Notes under the pieces: model-generated
The model's input: only the letters and a program-made list of their open reading frames with translations
What the model was told of the DNA's origin: nothing
Databases searched by the model: none
Shown: in pieces, positions 13,201 to 23,900 of the stretch
Numbering within the stretch: position 1 is the first letter of the stretch
Layout: every line of letters begins with the position of its first letter
Program-made: the position numbers and the translations under genes
Assembly: GCA_019914995.1 (NCBI GenBank)
Contig: CM034130.1
Location: 8,928,001 to 8,992,000, forward strand
Length of the DNA: 64,000 nt
Source of the DNA: Acanthochlamys bracteata
Taxonomy: Eukaryota; Streptophyta; Magnoliopsida; Pandanales; Velloziaceae
Direction of reading: 5' to 3'

Positions 13201-16097
13201 CTGAACATTGCAAGAATGCTAAATAACTGTGTCTAACCAGATGTCATTAAAGACCAACTTATATTAATTTTAGGATAAGAACAGCAGATTACAAAAGCCA
13301 ACTTCATTATTGAGAAGTATATAAAAGTATTGATTTCCATAGCAACTATCGTCCAATTCAAATGTATATCATATGCACGTACTTGCATAACAAACGCACA
13401 TACAAATTGGGGTACAAATTTTTTGTTGAATCTTTGGAGATAATTTACTTACTGTAACCACAAACCTTGCATTCAGATTCATGAAAGTTATGAATTGATA
13501 GTTTACCAAATCAATCCACTTCCATCTACCCTAATACATAAGATGTTTAAATTCATAGGAAAATAGTGAAAATAACCAAGGCTTCCACCAAAAAGGCCGA
13601 AACAAAAGGTATGAAAGCTTCCTAACAGATGCATACAATGGAGAATGTCATTGTAGCCAAGGCAAGAGCCTTGGATGCCTAGCCTCAGTTACTAGCTAAG
13701 AAGGCAGCTTTATTTAGGTGCATCTCACTCTTGATCCTTATGGTTGGCAAAGAAGCACGAATGAGTACCTAAATAAGAAAGCCTCTTTGAGTTCAAGAGC
13801 ACTTCATATTCAGAGAACATAGGAGTAAATAGCATCAAATGGACTATATCAGGCGTGCCTAGGTTAAAAACCATCCTATAACCGATTTAACGCTGTGCCT
13901 TGAGCAAGTGATGAAGATAAAACTTCAACCCAACACCACCCTACTGCTATAATTAACATGCATGCCTATATTTATACTTTACAATCAAGTCACACAATTT
14001 ATTATCTTAGAACTTCCATAATTCCATTCTCCAACAGGCAGTCTCTTCAATATTCCAAATTCATAAACATTACGAATATAGCAATATCTCCAGTAGTACT
14101 TATGCAAACAAAAATTCCATCCTGAATGCTGAGAAACACATCATAAAATGTTCTTTTTTTTTCACTGAGCATGTTATATATAAATAACTGAGTACTAACT
14201 CAAGCAGTGGCAAAAGTAGCACTAGCTGTTTGCATGCATCACATAAGCGAGGTAAAGTAAACAAAATCAAACGAGAATGCAATTTTAACAGCATACAGTA
14301 ATTATCGAAGTTCATTTTCCAATTATCAAGCAAGTATACTGAGTTAATCTAGAAAATACTCATCGTTATTTGGACATCATCCACTATAAAGAAACTTAGC
14401 AATACATCATGAAAATACAAAGTTATCTAAGCGTATAATCTCTAACTGATAAAAGGCATGTCTTATATATTATCCATTTTGCTTCACAACCCTCTGAACT
14501 TACAAAAAGATTACATAAATGCGTATGCTTTAAGCATGTCTCGTTGAATGATAGCAGTATGTTGATCAAAATATATTGATACTACATTGTTCCGGCAGCA
14601 TTGCAGCAGAAGCCTACGGAGCTATCTATGTGCACGGGTGAATAGGCATGTTAACCAAGCTAATGCATGTTTGCCCTGATTTAACTTGTAAATAAGTACA
14701 GGCGACAAGGAGTTTACTTTTTTATTTGGGTATATTCTTCCATTGGAATGTAGCATTCAACATAACAGGATGCATGTTACAGTGAAGTAAAGTCAATCTC
14801 CAGCATATATTCTACAAGCTTATCCATTGATTGAGTAGAGACAGGTACTTTATTAACAATTTCCTACAGTCAATTTTACATCAAAATGGAATGGTTGAAG
14901 AAAAAATCTTTAAGGCATAAGCGTACCATGGCTACACCGAACACATACACCATGCTTCACTTTGCACAAGAAACAGACTAGTCTTGTCCGCATTTCAGGC
15001 ACTCCTCCAACATTCAATACAGGTTCCATCACAGCTGTATCCTCCACGTACACCTCAGGTGTCCATATACTGCAGAACAAGTGCGCGAACTTTGTGCTAT
15101 CTCCAACAGGTTTCATAGCTCCACCTTTGTTAGGACATAATGCACAAGGTATATGAGAGGCAGCTGCAGCATCCCTAGCCTCACCTCTGGACTTCTCTAA
15201 ATTCTTGCACCAAGAGCATAGCCAGGTCTCCTGCACATCCCCATGTACACCACAACAATTCTTATGCACTAAAACCTTGCAGGAAGAACATGACAAAACC
15301 TTGTTTGACTTAGCATCAGTGAAACAAGCATCGCAAACAGGTGAACCCACATCTTCTTGCAAGCGAGGGAGCCTTAGCAACCGCTGTAATCCAGCATCCT
15401 CTCCAAGAAGCTTCCTTTTCTTGTTCGGTCTTTCTGAGGTCAGGACACATCTCTGTCTTGATCCCAAGACCCAATTCAATGCCACATCCTCTGCTTCCTC
15501 AGGAGTAGCTTGTTTATCCTGCGCAGGAGTGGCTATGCTCTCTAAACTATCCTGTCCTACTGAGCTCTCAGCTATTGGAGTTCCAGCAACTGCAATATCT
15601 TGAACGGTATCAACTACAGGAACTCGATCATCACCTACTGCTACCTCAATGTTAACTCTAAAATCAACCCTACAATATTCTTTGCTGCTATCTCTATCTC
15701 TAACTACAAAAGAGGGGATTTGTAAGCAAGTATCGACCAACAAATGGGCAAGATAATCTTTCCTGGAAGCCAACGAGTTAATATCCTCGAGTGAAATGGG
15801 CCGGAAGAAGTCCTCAGTGATCTTCCAGATATCAGGAGGCTTCGGAGGCCGGCCGGGTCCAGAATGCTTCTTCCCTACAGGACTAGGAGCGTTCTCAGGG
15901 AGCGGAGCGGCCTTCTTGTGCTTGCGGCGGCTATCCGACTTCCGGAAAAGCACAGAAGAGAGAGCCGCGGGCAAAGTCGGATCCCTGGACAGCGATGGTC
16001 CCAGTTGTCCGGAAGCAGCGCAAGCAGAGTCGTCTTCTTCAAACGGTCCCCTCAATGAGAGCGCCTTGCGCGCCTGCTCATACGGATCGTCGGCCAT
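5630..16097 (-). CDS. Large nuclear protein with two PHD/extended-PHD modules (Arabidopsis At1g77800-like)
   Basis: Seventeen coding exons (minus): 14927-16097, 13115-13200, 12492-13028, 11889-11934, 10708-10900, 10497-10606, 10203-10412, 9789-10039, 9505-9702, 9214-9420, 9064-9117, 8818-8889, 8592-8729, 8383-8436, 7619-7678, 5894-6271 and 5630-5797. They join in phase to 1311 codons. A PHD finger (residues about 255-298, CDACF...CSSCKVLVHKNCCG...WLCSWC) leads into an extended PHD (317-430, ending CSHGTCRTSFHPLCAR). A long Ser/Glu-rich middle follows, then a second PHD (912-958, CDICRR...WKCELC) and a second ePHD (975-1090, CALCGG...FHPSCARSAG). After it comes a helical region (RLLCERIIRREKLKRELVICSHE). 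Such modules read histone H3 tails, as in the BRPF/JADE and AF10 families; a chromatin-reader role is inferred. No acetyltransferase, SET or bromodomain is visible. The start is the first ATG of an open frame rich in PHD features. The junctions of exons 7/8 and 13/14 are the least certain. Confidence 0.85.
6743..6763. repeat. (TA)n microsatellite, left flank of the foldback element
   Basis: A run of TA dinucleotides directly abuts the left end of the foldback element at 6764. A longer TA run abuts its right end, so the element appears to have inserted into, or been copied together with, a TA microsatellite. Confidence 0.7.
6764..7207. mobile_element. Foldback MITE with ~190-bp inverted arms in a PHD-gene intron
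   Basis: The left arm (6764-6952) and right arm (6996-7207) are near-perfect inverted copies, separated by a loop of about 43 bp. The ends read GGAAAGGGATAGGGGCACTC and, on the other strand, GGAAGGGATAGGGGCACTCC. The right arm is 22 bp longer because the unit ctggagtgtgcataagagtt is duplicated (7147-7168 and 7169-7190). There is no coding capacity. Both sides are flanked by TA repeats, so a TA target duplication cannot be proved. The element lies in the intron between exons 15 and 16 of the PHD-finger gene. The superfamily is unassigned: the ends do not match Stowaway or Tourist consensus ends. Confidence 0.8.
7208..7262. repeat. (TA)n microsatellite
   Basis: About 55 bp of uninterrupted TA dinucleotides border the right end of the foldback MITE. 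The open frames crossing it encode only Tyr-Ile repeats and are not genes. Runs of this length are length-polymorphic in plants. Confidence 0.9.
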
Positions 16098-16199
16098 GCT
16101 CCCCCCTTCACCCTCACATGGTGACGCAAGCAGTGACGTCAGCCCTAGGAGAGATCTTTTCCGGCTGCGGAGCTAGGTTTAGGGTGCGGTGGATCTTCA

Positions 16200-16530
16200 A
16201 TTGATTGCGGTAGTGGTTGTTGGGTTCTGTTTCGGACGGAGGACAGAGAGAAGGGGTCCGCTCGTGCAGGCGATTCACACAGAGAAAGAAGGAAAGAAGA
16301 AAAAGAAAAGAATGGTTTGATTTAATCGGGTGGGTTTAAATAAGGGAGACTAGTAGATAGTTGATTGATTCGAGATTTAATTTAAGATCTTTTTTTGTTA
16401 AAGAACGAGAGATGTATATTTTTTAAAGTTTAAATAAAATTTCTAAATATTTATAAAAATATATTTAATATTACTTTTTAGCTAAACGCTTCCGAGTAAT
16501 AAAGAGAAAGGGGTGAGTAGGCAATCTGAG
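16200..16530. promoter_or_regulatory. Probable promoter and leader region of the PHD-finger gene
   Basis: The DNA immediately upstream of the ATG at 16097 is less AT-rich and contains a purine-rich stretch (agagaaagaaggaaagaaga), the complement of the CT-rich leaders common in plant transcripts. No TATA box is obvious. The gene faces away from VPS52, so the 1.9 kb between them must hold both promoters. The assignment is from position only. Confidence 0.3.
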
Positions 16531-16534
16531 GATG

Positions 16535-16745
16535 CGTTTGGAATTATTTTTGAAATGAAATTTTTTTAAATGAAAAATAATTTTATATTTTTTAAAAAAT
16601 AATAAAAATATATAATAAAAAAGTTTTATTACTTAAAATTTTTTTACATTATCTAAATTTGTAGATACATTTTTTAAATATTTATAAAAAATATATTAAA
16701 AAATATAAAATAGAAAAAAATTAAAAAGTTGCGTCGGAAATGTGA
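16535..16745. mobile_element. Diverged copy of the AT-rich MITE next to it
   Basis: This stretch repeats, in the same order, the internal AT-rich segments of the element at 16750-17007: aataataaaaatatataata, then tatttataaaaaatatatta, then aattaaaaagtTGCGTCGGA, against ...aaagtAGGATCGGA in the neighbour. It starts near GCGTTTGGAATTATTT. Clear terminal inverted repeats and a target duplication are not preserved. It is most likely an older, partly deleted relative lying head to tail with the intact one. Confidence 0.5.
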
Positions 16746-16749
16746 TTTA

Positions 16750-17007
16750 GGGAGTATTTGGTAGTGATTATGAAATAGAGTTTTTCTAAAATAAAAGATA
16801 TTTTTATCTTTTTTAAAAAATAAATTTTATTTTTTTTATTTCTAAAAAAATAATAAAAATATATAATAAAAAGATTTTTTTCTAAAAATTTTTTATATTT
16901 TTTAAATTTTTAAATAAACTTTTTATATATTTATAAAATATATATTAAAAAATATAAAATAAAAAATTAAAAAGTAGGATCGGAAAAAAGCAATACCAAA
17001 TAATCCC
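16750..17007. mobile_element. Tourist-like MITE with TTA target duplication
   Basis: The element is 258 bp. The left end is GGGAGTATTTGGTAGTGATT and the right end, read on the other strand, is GGGATTATTTGGTATTGCTT. It is flanked on both sides by TTA (16747-16749 and 17008-17010). A GGG..TTTGGT end with a 3-bp TTA/TAA duplication is the signature of Tourist MITEs of the PIF/Harbinger superfamily. The interior is almost pure A/T with no coding capacity. It sits in the intergenic region between the PHD gene and VPS52. Confidence 0.7.
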
Positions 17008-17349
17008 TTAAATGCGCTCTCATTGCCTTGATCTGAAGACGTATAAGCATTTACGGACAACTGTTTTGATGAATCAACCAGATTAAATAAGAAATTATAT
17101 CTGAACTTCTTAATTATATTGTAAAAATTTTATTTTTTCTGCAAATTAGATGATAAATTTGCTTATGCCACATGGGCGATGCAGAGTTTCTTAAATATTT
17201 TTAAAGATATTTTTACTTATTCACTTTTAAATAACCGTCAAAGTTAATAGAAAATAAAAACTAAGCAACTCAATTAAAATCCTGTACCTATTGGACTCTA
17301 GTCACTCTACATTACCAACAAAAGGACAATTGAACACTTTAGTCTTTAC

Positions 17350-17825
17350 CCTTAACACTGCTCTTTGAGAACCAGCAGTTGTAGCCCACCCAAGTGGCTA
17401 TTACAACTAGCCGGTCCAGCCCAAATCGAACTGTACTTACAAACCAGCCAGGTCAGCCCAAAAGCAACTGTTCTAAAGAATCAGCTAGTAAGTCCAAATC
17501 CAACTTAATTCTATCAAAAAAATTTTTAAATACTGAATTTTATGAAATTAAATTTTATAAAAATAAATTGCGAAGCAGAGTTTGATGTAATATTTAAAAT
17601 AAATAAAATTAAATTTTAATAGAAGTAAAATTCAGTATAAAAATAAAATTTAAAGTAATAACTAAAAGATTGGCCGAACTCAAAATTTACATAAAGCAAC
17701 TGGATTCTCGGTGTATCGAAACAAGTCCTACCCTAAAATCTAACTGTGCTTTAAAGAAACAGCAGGTGCCCAAAATCCAAGCGTACCTTTAGAACCAGAC
17801 CATCTAGTTTGGATTTTGCAAACTC
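17350..17825. repeat. Short degenerate repeats with GCCCA/CCCAAA motifs in the VPS52 upstream region
   Basis: A motif of the form CTGT-xCTTTA-xAGAA-CCAGC-AGGT-GCCCAAA-TCCAA recurs in degenerate form near 17356, 17430, 17470, 17742 and 17788. It is interrupted by an AT-rich insert around 17510-17690. It could be a decayed tandem array or a set of promoter elements, since GCCCA resembles site II boxes. The region ends about 150 bp before the VPS52 start. Confidence 0.35.
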
Positions 17826-17972
17826 TCTTCCCCTTTTTTCTTACAGTGAGATCTACGCAGTCTCAGCGATCTACTTCTTCTTCGATCAGGTAATCGAAAA
17901 TTCAGTTTTAGTTAATCTTATTATCTGTTGGAACTTGGATGAAGCGCAAATGGTTTATGAATCTGCAGCAAG

Positions 17973-20900
17973 ATGCAAGACTCGCAACAGCAAGGATTCG
18001 ATTTGGGTTTGTTTGTTGGGGATTTAGCTTTAGAAGAAGACGCAAGCAGGTTTGTTTCTTTCAAATTCAGCTTGATTTCTATCGACGGCAATGTATATTC
18101 AAAATTTGGTGCTAAATTCTGCTTGCCAATTTTATTTTAATACGCCAACCACTCAAATAACTACGTGTATTCGCTAGATGAATTTCTATATTTGATATTT
18201 TAGGTCAGATGGAACCCTTTCCACTTGAAAAATTAGCTATAAATCATGTCGTATTCCAACCTTATACTGTGGCAGTAGCCTTAAGTTGATTACAGCTGAT
18301 AAATTTGGAAACCCGAGAAAGTATGAGATGTTAGATTTTCTCTACACTTTTGCATATGAAACTCTACTGGATTCTATTTCAGTGATGATATTTCACTTGA
18401 GGGACTACAGGAGGAGCTAGAAGAATGCAAGAATGATGAAGTAAGTCTTTGTCTAATTCTTCAGTAGTAGGTAATAGGAAAAAATGTAGGTTACTCTAAA
18501 ACTATTTTGTCATACTCTTCATTAGAACTTTTTGTCATACTCTTCACTAGTATGTTATTCTAAAACTGTAGTGCGAGCTCTTTACAAAAGCATTTTGTTA
18601 ACAAGAAGAATCCCTTTAAATTAGTCTATCTTCCAAGGAAAGCCATATTATAATCAGGTTGCATATCTTAACATGTGTTACTCTTCATGGCAGTCCCTTT
18701 TATAATTGTTAAACTAACACCAGTTAGGTTTCTGTAAATATTCTTATTCGATGCGCTTGAGATAGTTCTCGACAAAACTTTTTTGCTGCTTATTTTCCAG
18801 TTAAATTGCAAAGCTCCAAAAAGGCTAAAGGCTTTTTGATTTGGTAGGAAGTAGCAAAAATATTGGCGAAGGGCACAAAATTACGGGAGTATACGAAAGG
18901 TGTTGAAAACAATGTGCGGCAAGTGGAACTGGACTCAATTCAGGTTAGTGCATTTCGGTATCACTCTGAAATTTATTCACTTAAGCATGCTGGATAGTAA
19001 TGTATGGAGGATAGAAACATTTGAACCTCATGGCACCATGAGTTACTATTTCATATATACATATTGATACATTGAAAAAAGTTGAAATATGTGTTATGTA
19101 ATGGAAAAATCATTTACTTTCTATCTTGCTTTCTTAACCTATATTTTACTTTTTAGTAGCCTTTGCCTTTTAGTTTTAATCACTATCAGTTAGTACTTCG
19201 CACCTATGTTCTCCAAAGTTATACTTGCTAAGTTGCTGTTGTACATCCTCTAATACCAATCTTAAGAGGAGTAATTTTGGTATTCTTCTTATATAATGAA
19301 ATCACACTCTTCCAAATGTTTGATGGTAGCATGATATCATGATGCCATCTGAGATTGCTGGATTTTGTAAGTGTTACAATAAGTTGTTGTTCTGGTGGTT
19401 CTCTTCTTGGTATATTAAGATTTTGGAATTCATTATGTGTAAAAATCTAATGAAAGAAGTGAAGAATGATTTTCTTCTTTGTAGGTGTCTCCTAATACAG
19501 TCTTATGCAAATTTCTTATAATCTTCGTTTATGTCAACTAAACTTGCTCCTTTCTATTGCAGGATTACATTAAAGAGAGTGATAACTTAGTTTTGCTACA
19601 TGGTCAGATTCGAGATTGTGACACCATTTTGTCACAAATGGAAACACTTTTAAGTGGATTTCAGGTGTGCACCTACTTCTTGTAGTTAATTGGATATTGG
19701 GGCATAACATGAGGACTTAAAATGCCAATACACATCTTATGATAACAATTATCTAGCATGTTTGTAGTCCTTGTGTAATTATTCTTTCCTATCATTGAAG
19801 TCTCTGAAAGGACAATTTGCAACAGTTTCAATATTTGTTTTGTGATTGCTTTGCTCTGACATATTTACTATCAACAGCTTTGATGGATTTATATTGGTTA
19901 TTTCTTAACTTTTTCAATCTTGCATGATGATTTATTATCTAAAGATTCCTTCTGTACTGTGAGTTTACCATGTAACTAAAACACAATTGACCCCACCTTT
20001 TTTTCTTGTATGTTCCTTGTGCAGGCTGAGATAGGTTCTATTAGTTCAGAAATTAAGTCTATTCAAGAAAAATCCATGGACATGGATTTGAAGTTGAAAA
20101 ATCGCAAGGTTCTGGATATGCCATTTCATAGTATTAATCCCTGTCTCCTTACTTAGTTAACTAAGTAGAAATATGATTATAGTTTATTGATGTGGAATCC
20201 ACATGTTTTCTGGGAAGTCTTTATTTCGACAACACATGATGTTGTTGTCAATTCTTAATTCTTTTCAAACTCACTGAGGATGACTTATGAGTATTGTTTA
20301 TTTTCTCTAGGTGAAGTGATAAAACAGTAAAAGTAGTAGTATTGTTTTGTTCAGCTTTCATCTTTACCTCCAAATAAGTCACTTTCCCTTGAAGTTCTAT
20401 TGTTGATCATTTGAGTACTGGCACTATCTTCAGAGATGGCCTCTTTGGTCCCTGCAGTTTAAAGTCCATTTAGTTGCAGAAGAGTTTTTTTTTTCTTCAG
20501 AATTTGGTAAGTTATTATTTAAATTAATATCATAACGTCAATTGTACTTACTACTGGTTTACGTCTGGTTATCTAAATTTCAAGTGGTATCATTGAAGTG
20601 CACATTGGAAAATGAAGTCTTCCAAAAGCTTCACAGCATGGTTTTCTTGCTTTATTGTTTCAGTGTGTCAATGCAAAGAAATTTGAGGAGAAGAAAGTCT
20701 AGGCAATAAAAACACAACTTCTTAAATATAATTGGACCAAAGTCAAATAAGTTGGAACATTAGGGATGATTTGTTCTATTTTGAGCTCCTGTCTGTTTCT
20801 TTCCCTTTATTTGGTTTTTCCCTTCTCCCTATTTATATAACTTTTTTTTGTTACAGGGAGCTGAATCAAAGTTGACGAAGTTTGTGGAGGATATCATTGT

Positions 20901-23900
20901 GCCGCCAAGAATGATTGATGTAATTGTTGATGGAGAGGTAATGTATTATGCTGGAAGCCTTTTTTTCTCCAAATCAATGTACTAGGTGTCCTTCTAATCT
21001 GCTTTTTGCAATTTTTTCTGATTTACAAATTGTACCTTTTTGAACATAGGAAGTTTAGAAAATATTTCTTCCAAGTACAGACTGACAGTTGTTCTGTCAT
21101 ATGACTATATTTATAATACTTATGGATGTTGGAATTGGTAGTGGTCAATATAAATCTTTCTTTCTAACCAAGTCTCAGAAACACTTGATATTTTCTCTAA
21201 AGGAAAAGCCTAAAATTGCTTTCTGCTGCTTTATTGCAAAAGCCTGTTTACCTATTAGTGGCAATGTGGTTCTTATTTGCACTTTGTTTACAAGCAGTTG
21301 TTCGATCAACTATTTTGTTACTTATTATGATGGTATTTTCATATACAACCTCCACTTTAGCTTTACTGCATAGTTTATGACATTTTGCGACCTGGGCAAG
21401 TGTTGTTTGCATACAGTCCCTTTCGATTGCTGAACAATCACTGTTGTGAACATTAGCTATTACCATATCCATTGGCTTGTCTCCAATGTTTTATTGCTCT
21501 TTTCTTTTTTGTGTTATTTGAGAAGCCATGTTTCTATAAGCAAGTATTTTCAACACTGAAGGGGAAATCAGGGTTATAAGCAAGCCATTAAAAATGATGG
21601 ATCGTTAGTAACGAGGTTTCTGTTTCCTAACAACCAAAAAGAAAGCCTTCTCTTGGAACCTAGGAAATACAAGTGTTTCTTGCAATGAAAGACTGTTTTA
21701 CATGCTTTTCTTTTGCTTTTACTGATTTCTTTTTCCTTGATTGTGATAATGATACTAGTTACTTGGTTCTTGTTTTAGTGCATATTGTACTTGCATTGAG
21801 ATGTCTTGATAAGTTTCAGGTGTTTGTATAATTCCTTTTTTTATTATTTGTTTATCAAGTCTTTTTTGCAGGTAAATGATGAATATTTGAGAACACTAGA
21901 AATGCTAAGCAAAAAGCTGAAGCTTGTAGAGGCTGATTCTCTGGTGAAAGGATCTAAGGCTCTCAAAGATGTCCGACCGGAATTAGAAAGACTTCGGCAG
22001 AAAGCTGTATCAAAAGTCTGCTTCCTCTTAACAACCTTTTTTTTTCCTCGTTTCTTTTTGTAAATATGAATTCTTAATTTCCAGCATATCGTTCATACCA
22101 ATAAGATTGCAAGCTGCTCTTTGCTTACGCCATGTTACATGGGCGAAGCAATCTCGCCATTGATCTTAAGATTGGAAATTATGTTTTGACTACCTGACAC
22201 AATTCACCTGATATGTGATGCCTTGAGTCTTTGTATCTGGAATGTTGTGTGGCTTACATTCAGCAACATTATACTTTTTTTCGTCTGTCCACTTCCATCA
22301 GAAAACCTATCCTTCTCACATGACACATCATTGATTTTCTTTCGTGGTTTAACTGTTAAATTTCTGGCATGTATATATTTGAAGCAAATAATCCATGATC
22401 GATTATGAAGTTATGCTTTACCTATTCGGACCACAGTGAATTGGATTGTCACCATCATCATTCTGGTTGCACTGTGGTTTCAATCAGAGTCAGATAGGCT
22501 ATATTTTGCTATAAAAAAGTCCTATGCATTGTCGGTTTGAGTTTATTTAAGAACTTCCATCATGATAATTAAGCTTCTAGTTGTTTAATTAGCTTGTGCA
22601 AAGACAAAGCACCATGTCAAGCGTTGCTCAATGAAGATCACTTCCACTTCCTAGGTCTCCTGATAACGATGACTAAAGTGGCAATTGGCCATCTCTATGT
22701 TGCAGAATTTGGGGTGTCATGAGAACGGAAAAAGAGGGGTTGGTTTTAAAGTTCTTAAATGATATTTAACATAATTGAAACTTCAGTATTGAGCCGTATG
22801 CACTATTATGATATGCAGTTTGTAACTTGTCATGATGTTAATGTTCTCTGTTGATGATTTCTCCTGCTGCTTACTCGGGTTCAAATAGAAATGAGGGTCT
22901 TACTTTTTTTATTAAATGGTTTGTGCTTCCTGTGCCTCATCTGAAATGGTGTACATGTGATAGATATGATTACTTAATTCTGGTTTCTGTTTTCGTCCTA
23001 GGTATTTGACTTTATGATTCAGAAACTTTATGCTTTGAGAAAGCCAAAAACAAATATTCAAATCCTACAACAAAATGTTCTTCTGAAGTATAAGTAAGTT
23101 AGTAATTTGAAATTATGATAATTTCCTCTCTTATGATTGTCATCTATGTTGACTATCTTCATGTAGAGTTTATTCTTTATGCTACTTTCCTGGTAGTTAT
23201 TGCTTCATGTAAGTATGTTTAGCAAAATTCATGTTTTTGTATCAGCTAAGTTATTTTTTCCTCAAAGTTATGCAATTCATGTCTGTGAGTGTTGTACCTG
23301 GAGAAAAACATTCAGATATCAAGAAAGTAGCACTTGAAGTCAGTACTTAAAAGGATCAGACATGATTGCAGGAAATATGGCTGTGATTCATCTTTGTGGT
23401 TATAGATTATATCTTGGGTTTAATATGATATCAAGGAACTGGACGGTTATTGTATCACTTTTTTCTATGATACAGTGGAATTACCAACTATATAATCAGT
23501 CTTGTTGTAAATCTGATTTCTAGGTGTTATCGTGGCAGTGCATGTTTGAATTGTCGGACATGTTCGGCTTTCTGGAATAATTCAGTAAATCATAAAATCA
23601 GGAATCAGTTATCTCAATATTCTATGTTTCCATTTTTATTTTAAGTAGAAGGAAAAATATAAATAGTGGTTTTCTGGTTGGCTTGTTGTGAGATACTTGG
23701 GTCTTGCTTAAGAAATTTCAGATTGATTCATCTGCTCTAGTTATTTACTTATTTGGCGGCCTGCGTGGTCATAGTTTTCACAAATTAGTATATTTTCTAA
23801 TCTATGTGCCTGTTAATTCCTTTCATTGTAAACTTGTGATAGTTGGAGTTTCTACTTTTCTTCTTGTATATACTCACAAATAAGAACTTATCTAATTTGG

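Noticed and set aside
15205-16204. Several plus-strand open frames opposite PHD-gene exon 1
   Set aside because: These are antisense shadows of the long minus-strand exon, which has clear zinc-binding motifs.
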